Positions 59,601 through 64,000 of a stretch of 64,000 nucleotides of DNA are shown here, piece by piece. The stretch is from Nocardia spumae (GTDB taxonomy: Bacteria > Actinomycetota > Actinomycetes > Mycobacteriales > Mycobacteriaceae). The stretch covers positions 3,658,001-3,722,000 of the forward strand of contig NZ_JAJFZL010000001.1 of the NCBI RefSeq assembly GCF_020733635.1. The letters are read 5' to 3'. The notes beneath the pieces were generated by a model. That model was not told the origin of the DNA, ran no database searches, and was given only the letters and a program-made list of their open reading frames with translations. Within the stretch, counting starts at the first letter, position 1; every line of letters begins with the position of its first letter. The translations under genes and the position numbers were made by a program.

Positions 59601-62600
59601 CAAACTCGACCGCGACGCCCTGCCCGCCCCCGCCTTCGGCGCCGCCCCCGCCGGACGCCCGCCCTCCACACCGCGCGAACGCCAGATCGCGCACCTGTTC
59701 ACCGAGGTGCTCGACATCGACGAGGTCGGCGCAGACGACAGCTTCTTCGCCCTCGGCGGCGACAGCATCCTGTCGATCCAGCTGGTGGCGCGCGCCAAAG
59801 CCCTCGGCGTGAGCTTCTCCACCCAGGACGTATTCGAATACAAGACCGTCGCCGGCCTGGCCGGTGCCGCGACCGAGGCCGGCGCCGCCGCGCAACTCCC
59901 CGAACTACCCGGCGGGGGAGCCGGGCCCATGCCGCTGTCGCCGATCATGAACGCGATGATCGGCCGCGGCCACTTCGATCGCTTCGCCCAGGCCACCCTC
60001 GTGCAACTTCCCGAAAACCTCGAACGCGACCATCTCGTGCGGGCGCTGCAGGCCGTGATCGACCGCCACGACATGCTGCGCGCGGTGCTGCGTGGAGCGC
60101 AGTCGCTCGACCCCTACGTCGACGTGCTGCCCGCGCACACCGTCGACGCCGAGGCAGCGCTGCGACAGGTGCGGCTGCAACGACGCGACGACGCCGAAAT
60201 CGACGCCGTCCTGCAGGACGCGGCCGACCGGCTCGACCCCACCGACGGTGTCCTCGTCCGAGCGGTCTGGATGAGCGACCCCGCCCACCGCGGCCCCGAC
60301 CTGCTGTGGCTGGTGATCCACCACCTGGCCGTCGACGCCGTGTCGTGGCGGATCCTGCTCGCCGATCTGGCCCAGGCCTGGCAGCAGATCGCCGACGGCG
60401 CCGCCGTGCAGTTCGCCCCGGCCACCACCTCGGTACGCCGCTGGCACCACGGGCTGGTCGACCAGGCGCCCCACCGGCGCGCCAGCGAACTCGACCGGTG
60501 GGCCGAAGTACTCGCACCGGGACAACAACTGCTCGGTACCCGGCCGCTGGACCCCCGCCGCGATACCGCCGCCACCGCCGGCCGCATCCAGGTCCGGGTG
60601 CCCGCCGACGTCGCCGACGCCGTACTGACCACCGTCCCGGCACGCTTCCACGGCACCGCCAACGATCCGCTGCTGGCTGCCCTGGCCCTGGCGCTGGGAC
60701 AGTGGCGCCACCACCACGGCAGCGCCGCGGACTCCGAACTGATCTCCCTCGAGGGCCACGGGCGCGAAGAACACGCCGTTCCCGGCGCCGACCTCAGCGC
60801 CACCGTCGGCTGGTTCACCACCCGTTTCCCGGTGCGGCTCGATCTGCGCGGCATCGACGCCGACGACGCCTTCGCCGGCGGCCCCGCCGCCGGGCGCGCG
60901 ATCGAACGCGTCAAGGAACAGGTGCGCGCGGTGCCCGACAACGGCATCGGCTACGGCATGCTGCGCTGCCTGGACCCGCATGGCGGCGACGAGCTCGGCG
61001 ACACTCCCGAACCGCAGATCGCGTTCAACTACCTCGGCCGCGTCGGCGTCCACGAACACTCCGGCCCGTGGACCCCCACGACCGAATTCACATCCCTGAC
61101 CGCGACCGGCGACGCGCGCATGGCCTTGCCCGCCGTGCTCGATGTCAACGCCATCGCCGAACCCGGACCCGACGGACTCGAACTCGACGCGACCTGGGAA
61201 TTCGCCACCGAGGTCCTGACCGTCGACGAGGTGGAGGAACTTGCCGCGCTGTGGGTGCGGGCACTGCGCGGGCTGGCCACCCACATCGAATCCGACACCG
61301 CCGGCGGCTTCACCCCCTCCGACTTCCCGCTGGTCACCGTCACCCAGGACGATATCGACCGGTGGCTACTGGAATACCCCACCACCACCGACGTGTGGCC
61401 GCTGACCGCGCTGCAATCCGGACTGCTGTTCCACGCCGTCTACGACACCGCCGGCGAGGACGGCTACACCGTGCAGGCCACCCTGACCCTGTCCGGTGAG
61501 CTCGACGCCGACCGGATGCAACGCGCCGCGCAGGCCCTCGTCGATCGCCACGACAGCCTGCGCACCGCCTTCGTCGAGAGCGCCGCCGGACCCCGCCAGC
61601 TCGTCGTCGGCGGTGTCCGCGCCGACTGGCAGCACAGCGACCTCACCGAAATCGGCGACCCCGGTGAACGCGCCCGCGAACGCGCACGGCTGTCCGCCGC
61701 CGCCTCCCGCCCCTTCGACCCGGCCCGCCCGCCGCTGCTGCGGTTGCACCTCATCCGCACCGGCACAACGGAATTCGAGCTCCTGCTCACCAACCATCAC
61801 ATCGTGCTCGACGGCTGGTCGATGCCGCTGCTGATCCACGAACTGCTCACCCTCTACATCGGCGACGGCGACACCTCCGACCTCCCGCCCGCCGGCACCT
61901 ACCGCGACTACCTCAACTGGCTGCGCGCACAAGACCACGACGCCGCCGTCGCCGCATGGCAGCACATGCTCGCCGGCATGGAAACCCCCACCCTGGTCAC
62001 AGGCCGTCCCGACCGGACCGCACCCGCGGCCGGCGGTGAGATCACCCGCAACCTCGCCCCCGAAACCACCGCCGCGATCCTCGACCTGTCCCGCTCCCAC
62101 GGCGTCACCGCCAACACCACCGTGCAGGTCGCGTGGGCAGTCCTGCTCAGCGTCGTCACCGGACGATCCGACGTCGTCTTCGGCAACACCGTCACCGACC
62201 GGCCGCCGCAGCTGCCCGGCGTGGAACGCATGATCGGACTGTTCATCAACACGCTGCCCGTGCGCGTGCGCATCGACCCCGGCGAAGGTATCGCCGAACT
62301 GCTGGCCCGGGTGCAGTCCGAACAGGCCACCACCCTCGACCACCGCCACCTCGGCCTCGCCGAACTGCAGCGCGCCACCGGCTTCACCGACATGTTCGAC
62401 ACCGTCACCGTGCTCGAGTCCTACCCCCTCGACCGTGATCGGCTGGCAGGCACCCTCGACACGGCCGGCCTGCGACTGGTCGACATCGACGCCCAGGACG
62501 CCACCCCGTATCCGCTGAGCCTGCAGGTCACCCCGCCCCGGCCCGGCCTCGACGGCGACACCGGAACCCACACCGTCACACTGCGATTCGCCGCCGACCG

Positions 62601-64000
62601 CTTCGACAACGCCGCCGCGGCCACCCTGCTCGACCGATTCGACCTGATCCTCACCCAGATCGCCACCCGCCCCGACCGCACCGTCGCCGCCATCACCCCC
62701 ACCCGCGGCCCCGAACGCGCCGAACTGCTGCGGGCCCAATGCGGAAGCGCCCCGACCCCCGAACGCACCCTGCGCGACATCCTGTCCGACACCGCCCGCA
62801 AATACCCGGACGCGACAGCGCTGCGCTCAGGCACCTCGACACTGACCTACCGTGAACTCGCCGACCGCGCCGAAACACTCGCCCGCCGGCTCACCGCCCA
62901 CGGCGCCCGGCCCGAAACGCTCGTCGCCGTCGTCGTGCCCCGCTCCATCGAACTCGCCGTCGCGATCTGGGCGGTCGCACGCACCGGCGCCGCATTCGTC
63001 CCACTCGACCCCGCCAACCCGGCCACCCGCCTGGCCGATCTGCTGGCCGACGCCCACACCACCCTCGGCGTCACCGTCGACACAGTCGCACAACACCTTC
63101 CACACGACATCGACTGGCTCATCGCCGACACCACCGACACACCGCCCGAACCCGACGACACCCCGGAGGTCACGGTACGGCTCGACCACGCCGCCTACCT
63201 CATCTACACCTCCGGATCGACCGGCACCCCCAAAGCCGTCCACCTCACCCACCGCGGCCTCGCCGACCTCGTCGCCGAGCAGACCGAAGCATTCGACGTC
63301 GACACCACCTCGGCGGTCCTCCAGGTCGCCTCACCCGGCTTCGACGCCTGCCTGTCGGAAATACTGCTCGCACACGGCAACGGCGGCTGCCTGGTCATCG
63401 CACCACCCGAGGTCTACGCCGGCACCCCGCTCGAAGACCTCGTGACCGCCCACACGGTCACCCACGCCGTCATCACCCCCTCGGCACTCAACACCATGGA
63501 CCCCGCCCACGTGCCCACCCTGCACACGATCGCGGTCGTCGGCGAAGCCACCGGCTCCGACCTGGTCACCCGCTGGGCACCCGGCCGCCGGCTGATGAAC
63601 CACTACGGACCCACCGAGGCCACCATCTGGGCCACCGGCTCCGACGCCCTCACCCCGGGCGAACCGGTCACCATCGGCAGCCCGATCCGCGGACTCGCCG
63701 TCTCGGTCCTGGACATGTGGCTACGACCGGTCCCGGTCGGTGTCACCGGCGAGCTCTACCTCGGCGGCCCCGCCGTCGCCCGCGGCTACTACGGCCGGCC
63801 CGGCACCACCGCCGCCCGCTTCGTCGCCGACCCGGAATCCCCACGCGGCGAACGCCTCTACCGCACCGGCGACAGCGTGCGCTGGATCCGCACCCGCGCC
63901 GGCCTCGAACTCGAATACCTCGGCCGCAGCGATCAGCAGGTCAAAATCCACGGCCTGCGCATCGAACCGGGGGAGATCGACGCCCACCTCGCCCGCCACG
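56644..64000 (+). CDS. Nonribosomal peptide synthetase, modules 1 and 2 (runs off right edge)
   Basis: At least 2452 codons, open to the window end. Domains in order: condensation (about residues 52-490, active HHIALDG at H184-H185); adenylation (from about 528; [11 protein letters not shown] at 657); carrier protein (FFALGGDSI, pantetheinyl Ser1041); epimerisation ([10 protein letters not shown] at 1226, NYLGR at 1462); condensation (from 1584, HHIVLDGWS at 1718); adenylation 2 (from about 2067; [11 protein letters not shown] at 2188), incomplete. The first residue should thus be a D-amino acid. An N-terminal condensation domain without an upstream partner suggests a starter type adding an acyl chain. 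My hand-read specificity residues are DAEAVGEVT(K) and DASSAVHIW; I do not assign substrates. GTG start with GGAGG at 56635. Confidence 0.93.
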   Translation, partial: MTQFKSNFDGAGRESESPRIGSSTSDANGHQVADQGFRAISLEGGFVESRPGDIFKLTAAQRGIWFAQHLAGSSPISVAQYVEIVGELHTELLLEACRIASVEFGSGHLHMIEVDGEPCQFVDSLRGAPVSVMDLRRHTDPVATAHRLMTEDYSAPLDLLHDPLMKCVVFHVGTDHYLWYQRAHHIALDGFAAVTMLQRIIELYNAAIRGEEATPTGAKDLSEITEQDLAYRGSTRFDNDRTYWTEHLAGAPPVVSLAGRISKPTIHPAVVGTPMSEATATLLDAVVAERATSVTPIIVAAFAAYLARMTGSEEVLLSLPVSGRHSAVLRRSGGMVANVVPLRVRVGSRDAGELIDAVQSELTSALRRQRYRQEDIFHDMGIARDEAASFGPAVNLMMVDNDVILGDTVGRLNVLTSGPTADLFVNIYPSAGKESTHIDFQGNPNIYTHDELADHHRRFLMFLHEFLARGTRHRISGLPLLDAREQAALLPVRGPRGVETRMLPDILADSARRHPDAEAIAAPGTSLTYAELDARSSRLARHLIELGCGPDTAVAIMLRRSVESVTAAWAVAKTGAAIVQVDPEYPAKRIEHIIADSGAQAGITVDAHRGRLPQTVRAVVVDDPDTVTACHELADHPIADAERTRPLRPSNLAYITYTSGSTGTPKGVQVSHTGLANLIADRTETCEVDSGARISYALSPSFDASLEQFLICFANGSTLLIVPPEMIGGEPLTRLLADQHVTHLTLTPAMLATVDPRPLEDLRVVVVGGDVCPPHVIERWTPTVTMFNEYGPTETTVTAASATITAHRDLTVGGPLRGVSAMVLDRTLQAVPKGTAGELYLAGPGVARGYNHRFGETAARFVADPHGASGERMYRTGDMARWVGEDSAMTLELLGRSDFQVKIRGYRIEPGEIDAALTAHPDVDISVTVPVRNTAGATVLASYVVALHGHRLDPLELQQFARETLPPHMVPAVIMPLDALPVNAFGKLDRDALPAPAFGAAPAGRPPSTPRERQIAHLFTEVLDIDEVGADDSFFALGGDSILSIQLVARAKALGVSFSTQDVFEYKTVAGLAGAATEAGAAAQLPELPGGGAGPMPLSPIMNAMIGRGHFDRFAQATLVQLPENLERDHLVRALQAVIDRHDMLRAVLRGAQSLDPYVDVLPAHTVDAEAALRQVRLQRRDDAEIDAVLQDAADRLDPTDGVLVRAVWMSDPAHRGPDLLWLVIHHLAVDAVSWRILLADLAQAWQQIADGAAVQFAPATTSVRRWHHGLVDQAPHRRASELDRWAEVLAPGQQLLGTRPLDPRRDTAATAGRIQVRVPADVADAVLTTVPARFHGTANDPLLAALALALGQWRHHHGSAADSELISLEGHGREEHAVPGADLSATVGWFTTRFPVRLDLRGIDADDAFAGGPAAGRAIERVKEQVRAVPDNGIGYGMLRCLDPHGGDELGDTPEPQIAFNYLGRVGVHEHSGPWTPTTEFTSLTATGDARMALPAVLDVNAIAEPGPDGLELDATWEFATEVLTVDEVEELAALWVRALRGLATHIESDTAGGFTPSDFPLVTVTQDDIDRWLLEYPTTTDVWPLTALQSGLLFHAVYDTAGEDGYTVQATLTLSGELDADRMQRAAQALVDRHDSLRTAFVESAAGPRQLVVGGVRADWQHSDLTEIGDPGERARERARLSAAASRPFDPARPPLLRLHLIRTGTTEFELLLTNHHIVLDGWSMPLLIHELLTLYIGDGDTSDLPPAGTYRDYLNWLRAQDHDAAVAAWQHMLAGMETPTLVTGRPDRTAPAAGGEITRNLAPETTAAILDLSRSHGVTANTTVQVAWAVLLSVVTGRSDVVFGNTVTDRPPQLPGVERMIGLFINTLPVRVRIDPGEGIAELLARVQSEQATTLDHRHLGLAELQRATGFTDMFDTVTVLESYPLDRDRLAGTLDTAGLRLVDIDAQDATPYPLSLQVTPPRPGLDGDTGTHTVTLRFAADRFDNAAAATLLDRFDLILTQIATRPDRTVAAITPTRGPERAELLRAQCGSAPTPERTLRDILSDTARKYPDATALRSGTSTLTYRELADRAETLARRLTAHGARPETLVAVVVPRSIELAVAIWAVARTGAAFVPLDPANPATRLADLLADAHTTLGVTVDTVAQHLPHDIDWLIADTTDTPPEPDDTPEVTVRLDHAAYLIYTSGSTGTPKAVHLTHRGLADLVAEQTEAFDVDTTSAVLQVASPGFDACLSEILLAHGNGGCLVIAPPEVYAGTPLEDLVTAHTVTHAVITPSALNTMDPAHVPTLHTIAVVGEATGSDLVTRWAPGRRLMNHYGPTEATIWATGSDALTPGEPVTIGSPIRGLAVSVLDMWLRPVPVGVTGELYLGGPAVARGYYGRPGTTAARFVADPESPRGERLYRTGDSVRWIRTRAGLELEYLGRSDQQVKIHGLRIEPGEIDAHLARH

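Noticed and set aside
59905..61284. Long minus-strand frames opposite the NRPS, including 61366-62739
   Set aside because: The plus strand encodes continuous NRPS domains; the antisense translations are Gly/Val/Asp-rich shadows.

Overview
This is high-GC actinobacterial DNA. A mycolic-acid actinomycete, most likely Nocardia or a close relative (Rhodococcus, Mycolicibacterium), fits best. The support is an actinobacterial-style nuo operon with a receiver-like gene next to it, a furA-katG pair, a probable LexA box of the TCGAAC-N4-GTTC type, many TetR/MarR regulators beside oxidoreductases, a large NRPS gene and two tiny peptides that resemble the mycolate-layer porins of corynebacteria. The genus is inference; no rRNA or tRNA gene was found in the window.

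Layout. 1-4160 (minus) is the start of the complex I operon, nuoA-B-C-D-E-F, with nuoF running off the left edge; C to F are translationally coupled. An atypical receiver protein (4509-4919) and a CBS-domain protein (5147-5575) follow. Two paralogous 34-residue peptides (5602-5706 and 5956-6060) come next, then a PASTA-like lipoprotein, an aldo/keto reductase with a MerR-type promoter, and a MarR regulator.

8802-14771 is a compact Calvin-Benson-Bassham cassette: divergent cbbR, then cbbL-cbbS-cbbX-cbbF-cbbP (red-type form I RuBisCO, its activase, an unusual fructose bisphosphatase, phosphoribulokinase). Together these would make and carboxylate ribulose 1,5-bisphosphate. No energy-yielding oxidation system (hydrogenase, CO dehydrogenase) is in view.

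14787-32207 is a string of small regulator/enzyme units: DUF1275 protein, AlkZ-like glycosylase, patatin, Nudix, DNA polymerase IV with a LexA box on its start codon, luciferase-like oxidoreductase, LysR/SDR/quinone reductase, CGNR regulator/epoxide hydrolase, SDR-TetR/MpaB-like oxygenase, flavin reductase, P450, second epoxide hydrolase/MarR. Most pairs have an inverted repeat between regulator and target.

32277-49870 is a scarred accessory region. It holds four Tn3-family transposase remnants, a truncated LysR gene, an SDR with an internal deletion and the tail of an alcohol dehydrogenase. Two segments are bracketed by inverted Tn3 remnants: one carries MarR/azoreductase/HEAT-repeat genes, the other a TetR, a di-iron-like protein and its likely reductase. 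A probable toxin-antitoxin pair lies at 38178-38809.

49872-55874 has a TetX-like flavin monooxygenase with a divergent TetR, a TerC-family membrane protein and katG-furA. From 56644 to the right edge runs a nonribosomal peptide synthetase (C-A-T-E-C-A, continuing), preceded by a possible 65-residue gene that ends in a hairpin.
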